Shown: piece after piece, positions 1 through 8,083 of the stretch | How the letters are laid out: every line of letters begins with the position of its first letter | Numbering within the stretch: the first letter of the stretch is position 1 | Source of the DNA: Azolla pinnata | Taxonomy: Eukaryota; Streptophyta; Polypodiopsida; Salviniales; Salviniaceae | DNA: 28,313 bases | Assembly: GCA_037176905.1 (NCBI GenBank) | Contig: JBBBWG010032764.1 | Coordinates: forward strand, 12,961 to 41,273 | Direction of reading: 5' to 3' | Made by a program: the position numbers and the translations under genes | Notes under the pieces: model-generated | Seen by the model: only the letters and a program-made list of their open reading frames with translations | Databases searched by the model: none | Told to the model about the DNA's origin: nothing

Positions 1-372
1 CGCGGGCAGCTCCCACGGGTCGTGCCGGTACAGGTCGATGTCGCCGATCACCGCAAACATCGCTGCCGCCGCTGCCGCTGCCGATGATGTCGCTGTCGAT
101 GATGTCGCTGTCGATGATGTCGCTGTCGCTGATGTCGCTGATGTCGCTGTCGCTGATGTCGCTGTCGCTGATGTCGCTGATGTCGCTGTCGCTGATGTCG
201 CTGTCGCTGATGGTGATGGTGATGGTGATGGTGGTGATGGTGATGGTGATGATGATGATGGTGATGATGCGGCGGCGGCGGCGGCGGCTTTGTGGCGCAG
301 GTAATAGCCCACCAGTTCTTCATCCGTGGGATGGAAGCGGAAGCCTGGCGGCATGTCCAGCGGCCCTGCCAT
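1..372 (-). CDS. NAC-domain transcription factor, N-terminal part, cut by the left window edge
   Basis: NAC proteins are plant-specific nuclear transcription factors. Read leftwards from the ATG at 372-370, the first 28 residues contain a textbook NAC subdomain A (MPPGFRFHPTDEELVGYYL). Residues 106-124 give subdomain B (VIGDIDLYRHDPWELP), and the frame is still open at base 1. Between them lie about 76 residues of pure low complexity: Ala7, about 20 Ser/Pro, about 42 Ala/Ser/Thr, Ala7. NAC proteins normally have roughly ten residues at this point. One uninterrupted frame joins both conserved blocks, and I see no need for an intron. An out-of-frame ATG at 379-377 opens a 19-codon ORF overlapping the start. 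The gene is divergent from the MutY gene and its leader would be GAA-rich. The rest of the NAC domain and the activation domain lie outside the window, so the subfamily cannot be named. Confidence 0.86.
   Translation of the reverse strand, partial: MAGPLDMPPGFRFHPTDEELVGYYLRHKAAAAAAASSPSSSSPSPSPPSPSPSPSATATSATATSATSATATSATATSATSATATSSTATSSTATSSAAAAAAAMFAVIGDIDLYRHDPWELPA
61..291 (-). repeat. Triplet and 15-bp compound repeat inside the NAC coding frame
   Basis: On the + strand this is a mosaic of GCC/GGC, GATGGT, and cgctgatgt or cgctgtcgatgatgt units, all multiples of three. On the NAC strand it encodes residues 28-104 with no stop. Because unit lengths are multiples of three, expansion or contraction keeps the frame and changes only the length of the Ala/Ser/Pro/Thr spacer. 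Other frames also stay open and give Asp/Val-, His- or Met/Ser-rich translations, which I treat as shadows. Confidence 0.85.
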
Positions 373-380
373 GGCGCATG

Positions 381-662
381 CTTCTTCTTCTTCTTCTTCT
401 TCCTCCTCCTCCTTCTTCTGCTTCTTCTTCTTCTTCTTCTGATTCTTCTTCTTCTGCTTCTGCTTCTGCTTCTTCTTCTTCTTCTTCCTCCTCCTCCTCC
501 TCCTCCTTCTTCTTCTTCTTCTTCTTCTTCTTCTTCTTCTTCTGCTTCTGCTTCTGCTTCTGCTTCTTCTTCTTCTTCCTCCTCCTCCTCCTTCTTCTTC
601 TTCTGCTTCTGCTTCTTCTGCTTCTTCTTCTGCTCCTTCTGCTGCTTCTTCTTCCTTCTTCT
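381..662. repeat. TTC/CTC/CTG pyrimidine tract (imperfect triplet microsatellite)
   Basis: About 280 bp of almost pure pyrimidine on the + strand, built of TTC runs interrupted by TCC and TGC triplets. It begins 9 bp upstream of the NAC ATG, so on the NAC strand it would form a GAA/GGA-rich leader or proximal promoter. A long polypurine-polypyrimidine tract of this kind could form triplex (H-)DNA; that is inference. The long Phe/Ser/Leu or Lys/Glu/Arg ORFs across it are artefacts of the repeat. Confidence 0.9.
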
Positions 663-789
663 GTTGCCGGCCTGCGCGTTCCTGCGACAAGAGACCCCGA
701 GCGATGAGAGGCCCTGTGAAGTGCCATGGACGCCACGAACCGTGAACGAGAAACCCCACGATCCTGCCTGCCTCTGCACGCCATTCCCT

Positions 790-943
790 TGTACCCGTAT
801 ACGCCCCGCCATACGTATATACTCCGTCTCTCTCCCTCCCTCTCTCTACGTATCCCTCTACGTATTCGTCTCTGTGCTGCATCTTCCTCAGCAGCTTCAA
901 AGCGCTACAGCTAGCTAGCTAGGCGGGAAATCGAAGCGCACAC
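790..943 (+). promoter_or_regulatory. Core promoter candidate of the MutY gene (TATA box, pyrimidine patch, three TACGTA sites)
   Basis: A TATATA at 816-821 is followed by a CT-rich patch (826-860), the usual order in plant core promoters. It lies about 125 bp before the MutY start. Three TACGTA palindromes occur at 812-817, 847-852 and 859-864; the ACGT core is the binding site type of plant bZIP factors. Because the neighbouring NAC gene is transcribed the other way from 372, the 571 bp between the two ATGs probably serve both genes. The transcription start is not determined. Confidence 0.5.
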
Positions 944-3900
944 ATGCTTCTGTCCATGGCTTCACCAGGAGCTGCTTCTTCTTCTTCTTCTTCTGCTTCT
1001 GCTGCTGCTGCTGCTTCTGCTGCTTCTTCTTCTTCTTCTTCTTCTTCGTCTGCTTCCGCGGCTGTTGCTGCTGCTGCTGCTGCTGATCGCCATATCCCTC
1101 CTCGTTCACGGAGGAGGCCGGCGAAATCGCTCAAGGAGGCGGACCCGCCTCTTCTTCCCGACATCGAAGACCTCTCCCTTCGCTTCGCGCCGCAAGAAGG
1201 GCCCGCCATCAGGTCCGCTCTTCTCCGCTGGTACTCTGCCCATCGACGGGACCTCCCTTGGCGACGACTCTGCCGTCGCAACGCCGGCGGCGGAGCCGCA
1301 ACGGAGGCCGGCGATGGCGAGGCACAGGGGGAGGATGCGGAGGCGAAAGGGCAGCAGGAGCGGGCGTATGCGACGTGGGTGTCGGAGGTCATGCTTCAAC
1401 AGACCCGAGTGGCGACTGTTGTCGAGTATTTCAAGCGCTGGATGTCCACATGGCCCACCATCGAAGCTCTTGCCGCAGCCTCCCAGGAGGTGAGTTCCTT
1501 ACCCCTGTGCTTCTGTTTCGGAATCTGTGTTCTTTGGGCCTGTGTTGCCATGACCGATCCAGCGACAGGAGGAAGGCCATGAATCTTTCGGAAACCCCTA
1601 AACCCTAGAACCACGAGGAGAACACCTCATTGGAGGCAAGGTAGAGCTAGGGTTTTCTCTGTCTATTGAGAAAACCACGAGGAAGCGCACCTCCTGGCGA
1701 GCTTGAGTGTACATTCATGTCTGCAGTACTCAGGAAAACTCCTCATCTGAAGAAGGAAGTTAGATCATGGTTTGCGCAAGCACCTCCCTGTCGAGTTTGA
1801 TTTCTACATTCTCGTCTGCATCAGTCATATGCATAGATAGGTGTGGGCATATAAGGTTAGATTTCTTGCTCATCTGTTCGACCTGCTGCCTTTCATCTCA
1901 AGGAATAACCTGTTTCAGCCCACGCTAGGTTCTCATTCATGATCTTGGATATGCTTCTCATTTTGGCTGTCAAGTACAAATACCTGTCTTCTATTGTTGA
2001 AGGTGCTTTGTCAAGAAAGGTTCTTCGGAACAGCCGGCTTCGCTATGGAAGGCATAGATATGACTCTGCATACATTTCATGCCTATTCTCAGGAATCACA
2101 AGGTTTAAGTGTCCGAGGATGATCCGAACTTGTTTAGTATCTAGCAGATACTAAACAAGTGCTGAAAAAGATCCTAACTTGCTTGCTATCCACTGGAGTA
2201 CTTTTGTATGTTTGCAGTAGGTATTATTTATGTCTCCCATACTTTAGAAAATAGTGAGAAATGATGGGTGTAGTGGAGGGATGGATTGAAACAGTGCTTG
2301 TAGGATTTGACGCGGTGCTTATCTATCTTCTGATATTGCACCGGATTTGCTAGGAAAGTATGTAACCAAACTGTTTTTACTGGAAAACTTTGTGATGAAA
2401 AGGTCGTCCCATTTTTGGGAATCAGTCTCCCGCTGGCTCATTTCCGGTGCTTTCTTGGTGACCAAACAATCCAAAATCATAGGAATTGTAAGTACATTTT
2501 CATGCGTTATTGATATGCGTTTTGAGGTAATTAAGTATAGGTGAGTTTCTTTTGCATCATCTGCTTGTGTTTGATATGATGTGTTCTCTCTGCACTCTAT
2601 GAATTCCCTGTAAAGTGTCTTGATTGCTGACTCCCTTGCGTATCCCTATCTTTGTATCAGGAAGTCAACACAGTTTGGGCTGGATTAGGATATTATAGAC
2701 GGGCACGCTTTCTGTTGGAGGTAGCGAGCATTTTAACATTTGGAATTCCTCTGATGAAATTTGCAGGATTGCCTTAGTTTCATAACATATTTTAGTGCGC
2801 AAGTTAGGGAGCAAAACAAATTGTGCGGTCTGAACAAGGTCTACTCCCTTCAACAGCCGAAGAGTTGCTGAAGATACGAGGTATTGGCAAGTATACAGCA
2901 GGGGCGATTGCATCAATTGCTTTCGGTCAGGTACTCACAAGATTCTATACTGATTGTTTTGTTGAAGCATGGTTTTATAACGTTGCCTTTATATGATTGA
3001 ATGCAAAATAAGCATCGACTCTGGCACCTTCTTTACCTGTTTAGAGACCCAATCGGAGATATTTAAAAACTCGATCTTGTGGTTGAACTACTTACTGCTT
3101 ATGAATTGAAAGTCGACCTTTCAGTGGGATTCTTTCTGTTATAAGTACTTCAATCTAGTTTTATACTTTTCTGCAGCCAGTGCCTGTGGTTGATGGTAAT
3201 GTTATTCGGGTGTTGACCAGAGTAAAGGCTATATCTGACAACCCAAAAGAATTGAGCACGATTAAAACGATATGGTAAGCTATGTCTGTCAGTGTCTGTA
3301 TTGCTTTCAGAGGTTTCCTTATGATGGCTAAGTATGATCTCCCTTTTCATTCTTGAATATCTTGACTGTGTTCATGTGTAGATGTGAGAAGACCCTATCT
3401 TCGTACCAGTTTTCATGAGTTGCATTATATTTTTGAGAAGCATTGTGTCGATGATCCATCGGCATCCATATATGCAAGAGTCATTAAACAGTATTAATAG
3501 GTTCTTTCTGATGAGATTTGCTTGCTGAGAATAATAAGGGGAAAGAAAGAAAGTGAAAACCCAGCACTGATCTGACAGCAGTCAATCATGGTTTGTTAAC
3601 TCCAACTCACTCATATGATTTTGTGGTGGATCTCAGGTCTCTAGCAGAGCAGCTTGTTGACAAGGAAAGACCTGGCGATCTCAATCAGGCTCTCATGGAG
3701 CTTGGTGCTATGATTTGCTTGCCTACTAGTCCTCAATGCTCATCCTGTCCGATCCGTAAAAATTGTAGAGCGTTTGCATTGTCACAAGATTCTGCATCTC
3801 AAATCCTGGTGACTGATTTCCCTATGAAGGTGGCAAAGAGTGCCCCACGACTGGAATTTGTCGCTGTGTGTGTTCTTGAATGCAGATCCACATCTTCTGT

Positions 3901-4550
3901 AGATCCAGCTAAGTCAGTTGCAAGCAGTCAATTTTTGCTTGTGAAAAGGCCAAAGACAGGATTACTTGCAGGATTATGGGAGTTCCCGTCTGTGAACCTC
4001 GGCTGTCCCGATGCCAGCAACAGAAGATGTCAAACCGCCATCGACAACTACTTGAAATCAAAGTTAAGCCTTCGGATTGGAGATGGTTGCCTTGTTTGCC
4101 GGGAACGAAAAGCATTGGGGAGCTTTGTGCATATATTCAGTCATATCCGTATGCATATTACAGTTGAGTGGATGTGTATAAATTCAATCGAGCCAGGTAT
4201 AATTCACGTTGTCTTCTTGTACGCCATCTCTCTCGATATGTCCTGAAGTCCGGTGATGCAATCTTTGTGAAGGAAAGATGATAGCCCATTGGCTGAAGAA
4301 ATTCAAGTTAATGGGATCAACGCAAGATGGATCCCTGCAACCGAGATGCTGACCGTTGGTTTGACAACTGGTGTTAAAAAGGTTCTTCAGCATGCCCTCA
4401 TTTATTCATCTCCTCTAATGGAACTGTAAATGGATTCATCGTTTAAGAGTTGCTGAATAAAACTTGCAGGTGTACAAGATGTTCTTGAACTTCCATAAAG
4501 ACCAACTATCTGCAGGATGGAAGGTGAAAAGGAAACGGAACAAACGTTGA
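944..4550 (+). CDS. MUTYH: MutY-type A/G-specific adenine DNA glycosylase (7 exons)
   Basis: Removes adenine mispaired with 8-oxoguanine in base-excision repair. Exons: 944-1489, 2661-2720, 2808-2930, 3177-3274, 3637-4196, 4278-4381, 4470-4550; all phases agree and the protein is 523 aa. Visible signatures are SEVMLQQTRV with catalytic Glu148, WAGLGYYRRAR, the helix-hairpin-helix around IRGIGKYTAGAI (225-236), catalytic Asp249 in VVDGNV, and a 4Fe-4S loop C303-X6-C310-X2-C313-X5-C319. A C-terminal NUDIX-like 8-oxoG recognition domain holds LLAGLWEFP and FSH (443-445). The C-terminus KVKRKRNKR looks like a nuclear signal, whereas the Ser/Ala-rich first 48 residues resemble an organelle-targeting peptide. 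A Gly/Ala/Glu-rich insert (about 112-139) separates LPWR from YATW. The in-frame ATG at 956 (ATGGCTTC, as in two neighbouring genes) may be the true start, giving 519 aa. Confidence 0.94.
974..1086 (+). repeat. TTC/GCT triplet repeats in MutY exon 1
   Basis: Runs of TCT/TTC and GCT triplets encode alternating Ser and Ala blocks (residues 11-47) at the MutY N-terminus. The composition is similar to the tract at 381-662. Such a Ser/Ala-rich, acid-poor segment could act in plastid or mitochondrial import. Confidence 0.8.
1490..2660 (+). other. MutY intron 1 (1171 bp)
   Basis: GT-AG intron with donor GAG|GTGAGT and acceptor TATCAG|GA. It interrupts the frame between Gln-Glu and Glu-Val-Asn. Apart from the perfect hairpin at 2128-2160 I see no gene, element or long repeat in it; the short ORFs across it lack recognisable motifs. 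Confidence 0.8.
2128..2160. repeat. Perfect 15-bp inverted repeat with 3-nt loop
   Basis: The arms 2128-2142 and 2146-2160 are exact reverse complements around the loop AGC, so RNA or single-stranded DNA would form a 15-bp stem. A looser copy of the left arm with its flank (gatcctaacttgc) follows at about 2170. It sits in MutY intron 1. Confidence 0.85.
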
Positions 4551-5589
4551 TCGAATATGCAGTCTTGGTCGATTGAACGGACATTCTTAATTAATTCGGC
4601 AACACAATCGAGTATCCAGGGCTTGAAAGTTCACACTTTGGAGACTTCAGGGATTGATCGTAGGCCATCTCTTGGTGACTCATTATATCATGCTCTGAAA
4701 GGAAAGCTGTTTCTGATTGTGGATCGGTCTGATTATTTTGTACATTGTATGGCATATTCTTCTCTAGAAGAATGCTGCTCTCAAAGTTGATCCACCCAAA
4801 AGTCAGCAATGAGATAGTTTGATTGTATCATATAGAATGGCTATCTTCCTGTTTACCATTGCTAAGATCATCAGTTTTGTTTCCATCATTTGTCTCTCAG
4901 AATTAATTTTTATGGTGGGGTTTTTAAAGTTTGGGATTCATCATTGTGTGGTATCGAACAATTGAACAGTGATAGACACGATAATGTTGGTATACTAATG
5001 ATAACGACACGATCCACTCTGACTAGTCAAGTGCACTTGATGGTGGTGATATGTTGCCTAGTCTCCAGTATATGTATGTTTTTCTTAGAGTGTTTCATGA
5101 AAACATTGAAGGACACAAAATGTGCGGTCGGAAGGTAATTTGAGCAAAGGGTTGTTGATTGAAGAGCGCTTGGTATTCATCTTATAGTATTTACACTAGG
5201 CCGATTTATTGTTGCCCCACCCTTCTCTATTAGTCATTCGATATTGGTAATTGACATGAAAGTAAAAGATAGATCCATCGTTGTTCCTGAAGGGATGGAT
5301 TGGTTGGTTAATTTAGAGTGGAAACTTTTTCGGAGTTGAACAAATTTTATATTCTAAACACGCAAGTTATGAGAGCTTGGTTGGGTAGGTATCATGAGAC
5401 CCGTCTATCCATCAAGCGTGAGTGTGCCCACATCTGTCGTGTACATGGTCGATGTGCGTCATTTATAAACCACATTGTTGAGTTTCCATAGACCATTATG
5501 ACAGAATGGGTGCATGGGGAGCTTGACAGAGTGGATCGGTCTGAGTATTGTGCATCAATAACGCAAGATGAGTGAGAAGATGTGCGTGG
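4551..5589. other. Intergenic, downstream of MutY
   Basis: AT-rich stretch presumably holding the MutY 3' UTR. The short ORFs show no recognisable family and have no supporting context. No RNA gene or terminal repeat is visible. Confidence 0.5.
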
Positions 5590-6165
5590 TTGTAATCCTA
5601 TGATATGTTTAAAGTCTAGAAAATGTCATTTGCGATATGTTAAAAAGATGACAGGAACATTTATAAGCCCAAAAGGCATGACGATATACTCGAAATACCT
5701 ATATTGAGTGCGAAATGCAGTCTTCCACTCATCCCCCGGTCGGATATGGACAAAATTATATGCACCCCTTAGATCAATTTTGGTAAAATACTTTGTACCA
5801 CCAATTTTCTTTAAAAGACTAGAAAGTAAGGGTGGAGCATATTTATTTTTTATTGTGACTTTATTTAATCCTCGATAATCCACGACCAAACGAAGGGAAC
5901 CGTCTTTTTTTTTCACGAAAAAAACAGGATCACCAGCTAGAGACTTTGAATGCCGAATAAACCTATTTACAAGATTCTTGTTAATGTATGCTCGAAGAAC
6001 CTCAAGATCAATCGGTGACAGATTCTAGCTCGGCCCCCATGGTGGCTCTTTTCTTGGTTGGAGATCAATGGAACAATCGTATGGCTGATGCTAAGGAAGT
6101 ACACAAGCTTTGGCTTAGTCGAATATATAAACATATTCTTGATATTTTTTTGAAATGTAGATCTT
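5590..6165 (-). mobile_element. Decayed Ty3/gypsy retrotransposon fragment (end of protease linker and N-terminal reverse transcriptase)
   Basis: Reading leftwards, the translation passes through the linker (LP*HQPYDCSIDLQP, PPWGPS*NLSPIDLEVLRAYI), then IRHSKSLAGDPVFFVKKKDGSLRL, VDYRGLNKVTIKN, TKIDLRGAYN and VMPFGLINVP. These are the conserved blocks before the catalytic YxDD of Ty3/gypsy reverse transcriptase. At least two linker codons are stops. Frameshifts occur near 6105 and after INVPVIF, beyond which a second frame resumes HIANDIF. The YxDD motif, RNase H and integrase are absent and no LTR is recognisable nearby. It is a dead relic, and of a different type from the fragment at 27093-28313. 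Confidence 0.88.
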
Positions 6166-6329
6166 CGACTTCCCTTGAGTGTCACTAGAAGATACAATTG
6201 ATATGACAAGTAAAAAAAATAAATTCTTTTGCTCCTACTTGGTATAATTGTTATAGGGTGATGCTTGAAACTTGGAGAAAAATCACTTGTTTGGTAGAGG
6301 TGAGTTGGTAACATTATATTTCTCTAGGG

Positions 6330-7860
6330 GAGGATCCTGGGTATTTGAATCGAGCTCTTAATGTTTTCTAAGTATTTGAAAATGAGCTCTTTGATCTTTT
6401 CAGAGTATTTGAGAAGTCTATGTGGAGCCCTCTGAAAGACTTATTTCAAAAAGGTTTGATTTCAACACTCTAATTGTTATTCAAAGATTTTTGAGATGAG
6501 AGTATTTGAAAGGTTCTATTTGGAGCAATTTAATTTGGTTTTGAAAGACTTATTTCAAAAGGGTCTTCTAGTTTCAATACTCTGTGATTTTAGTTTTGCA
6601 AAGTTTTTTGTCATTTTTCTTTTGTTTCAAACATGAAAATTTTGAGATGAGAGTATTTGAAGAGTTCTATTTGGAACACTTTAATTTGATTTTCAAAGAA
6701 AAGGGTCTTTTGCTTTCAACTCTAATTGATTACAATTTTTCAAAGTTTTTTGTGTCTTTTTTTTGTTTCAAACATAAGATTTTTGAGATGAGGGTATTTG
6801 AAGAGTTCTATTTGGAACACTTTAATTTGGTTTTCAAAGATTTATTTCAAAAGGGTATTCTACTTTTAACTTTATATGATTATAGTTTTTCAAAGTTTTT
6901 TTGTCTTTTTTTTTTGTTTCAGACATAAGATTTTTGAGATGAGAGTATTTGAAAAGTTCTATTTGGAACACTTTAATTTGGTTTTCAAAGACTTATTCCA
7001 AAAGGGTTTTATACTTTCAACTCTCCGTGGTTATAGTTTTTCAAAGTTTTTCGTCATTTTCTTTTGTTTCATACATGAGATTTTTGAGATGAGAGTATTT
7101 AAAAGGTTCTATTTGGAACATTTTAATTTGGTTTTCAAAGACTTATTCCAAAAGGGTCTTATACTTTCAACTCTCCGTGGTTAAAGTTTTTCAAAGTTTT
7201 TAGTCATTTTTATTTGTTTCATACATGATATTTTTGAGATAAGAGTATTTGAAAGGTTCTATTTGGAGCGCTTTAATTTGGTTTTCAAAGACTTATTCCA
7301 AAAGGGTCTTATACTTTCAACTCTTTGTGATTATAGTTTTTCGAAGTTTTTTGTCATTTTTATTTGTTTCATACATGAGATTTTTGAGATGAGAGTATTT
7401 GAAAGGTTCTATTTGGAGCACTTTAATTTGATTGTCAATCCAAGAGGGTATTCTGCTTTCAACTCTCTGTGATTACAGTTTTTCATAGTGATTTTTGTCT
7501 CTTTTTTTTTGTTTGTTTCACACATGAGATTTTTGAGATGGAGAGGTTCTATTTGGAGCACTTTAATTTGGTTTCCAAAGACTTATTTCAAAAGGATCTT
7601 TTGCTTTTCAAACTCTCAGTGATTACAGTTTTTCAAAGTTTTGTTGTCATTTTTTTGTTTCAGACATGGGATTTTTGAGATGAGAGTATTTAAAAGGTTT
7701 TATTTGGAGCACTTCAAGTTGGTTTTGAAAGACTTGGGTCTTTTACTTTCAAACCTATGTGATTAAAGTTTTTCAAAGTTTTTTTGTCATGTTTGTTTTT
7801 CTGTTTTGAGACAGATTTTTGAGACAGAGAAGTTCTGTTTTGAGCGCTTTAATTTGGTTT
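6330..7860. repeat. Tandem array of a ~150-bp unit, about ten diverged copies
   Basis: The landmark ttttgagatgaga recurs near 6489, 6640, 6781, 6932, 7082, 7232, 7382, 7531, 7673 and 7817. The spacings are 151, 141, 151, 150, 150, 150, 149, 142 and 144. Each unit also carries a shared block reading tatttggagcactttaat and another reading caaagacttatttcaaaa. Copies at 6900-7450 are nearly identical; those at both ends are diverged. The unit is about 50 codons long, so frames stay open over one to two copies with a Phe-rich translation (IFEMRVFERFYLEHFNL). Indels and stops break any longer frame, so I read it as a noncoding satellite-like array. It ends about 70 bp before the PPR start codon. 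Confidence 0.9.
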
Positions 7861-7861
7861 T

Positions 7862-8012
7862 TAAAAGACTTGTTTCAAAGGATCTTCTGCTTTCTAACTA
7901 TCTTGTGATTTCAAAGACTTATTTCAAAAGGATCTTCTGCTTTCTAACTATCTTATGATTTCAAAGACTTATTTCAAAAGGATCTTCTGCTTTCTAACTA
8001 TCTTCTGATTTC
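7862..8012. repeat. 50-bp direct repeat, three copies
   Basis: The string gatcttctgctttctaact starts at 7881, 7931 and 7981, an exact 50-bp period. The copies differ at only a few positions. The unit is derived from part of the 150-bp repeat (it contains caaagacttatttcaaaa) and represents a younger local amplification at the edge of that array. Confidence 0.92.
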
Positions 8013-8083
8013 GGTTTTTCAAAGTTCTTTTTGTCAAATTTCTTGTTTTTGTTTCTCAGAAATGAGATGCATTTCTTCTGGCC

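Noticed and set aside
38..918. Long Phe/Ser/Leu, Glu/Lys/Arg, Met/Ser and His-rich ORFs on both strands
   Set aside because: They are frames of triplet repeats. Only the minus frame containing both NAC subdomains has non-repeat conserved sequence.
4253..4290. Frameshift between MutY exon 5 and exon 6
   Set aside because: Using the AG at 4276-4277 instead of 4271-4272 restores phase exactly, so no mutation is needed.
6584..7678. Phe-rich ORFs of 69-114 codons as a repeat-protein gene
   Set aside because: Frames change between copies through indels, starts are arbitrary, and the period of about 150 bp alone explains the openness.
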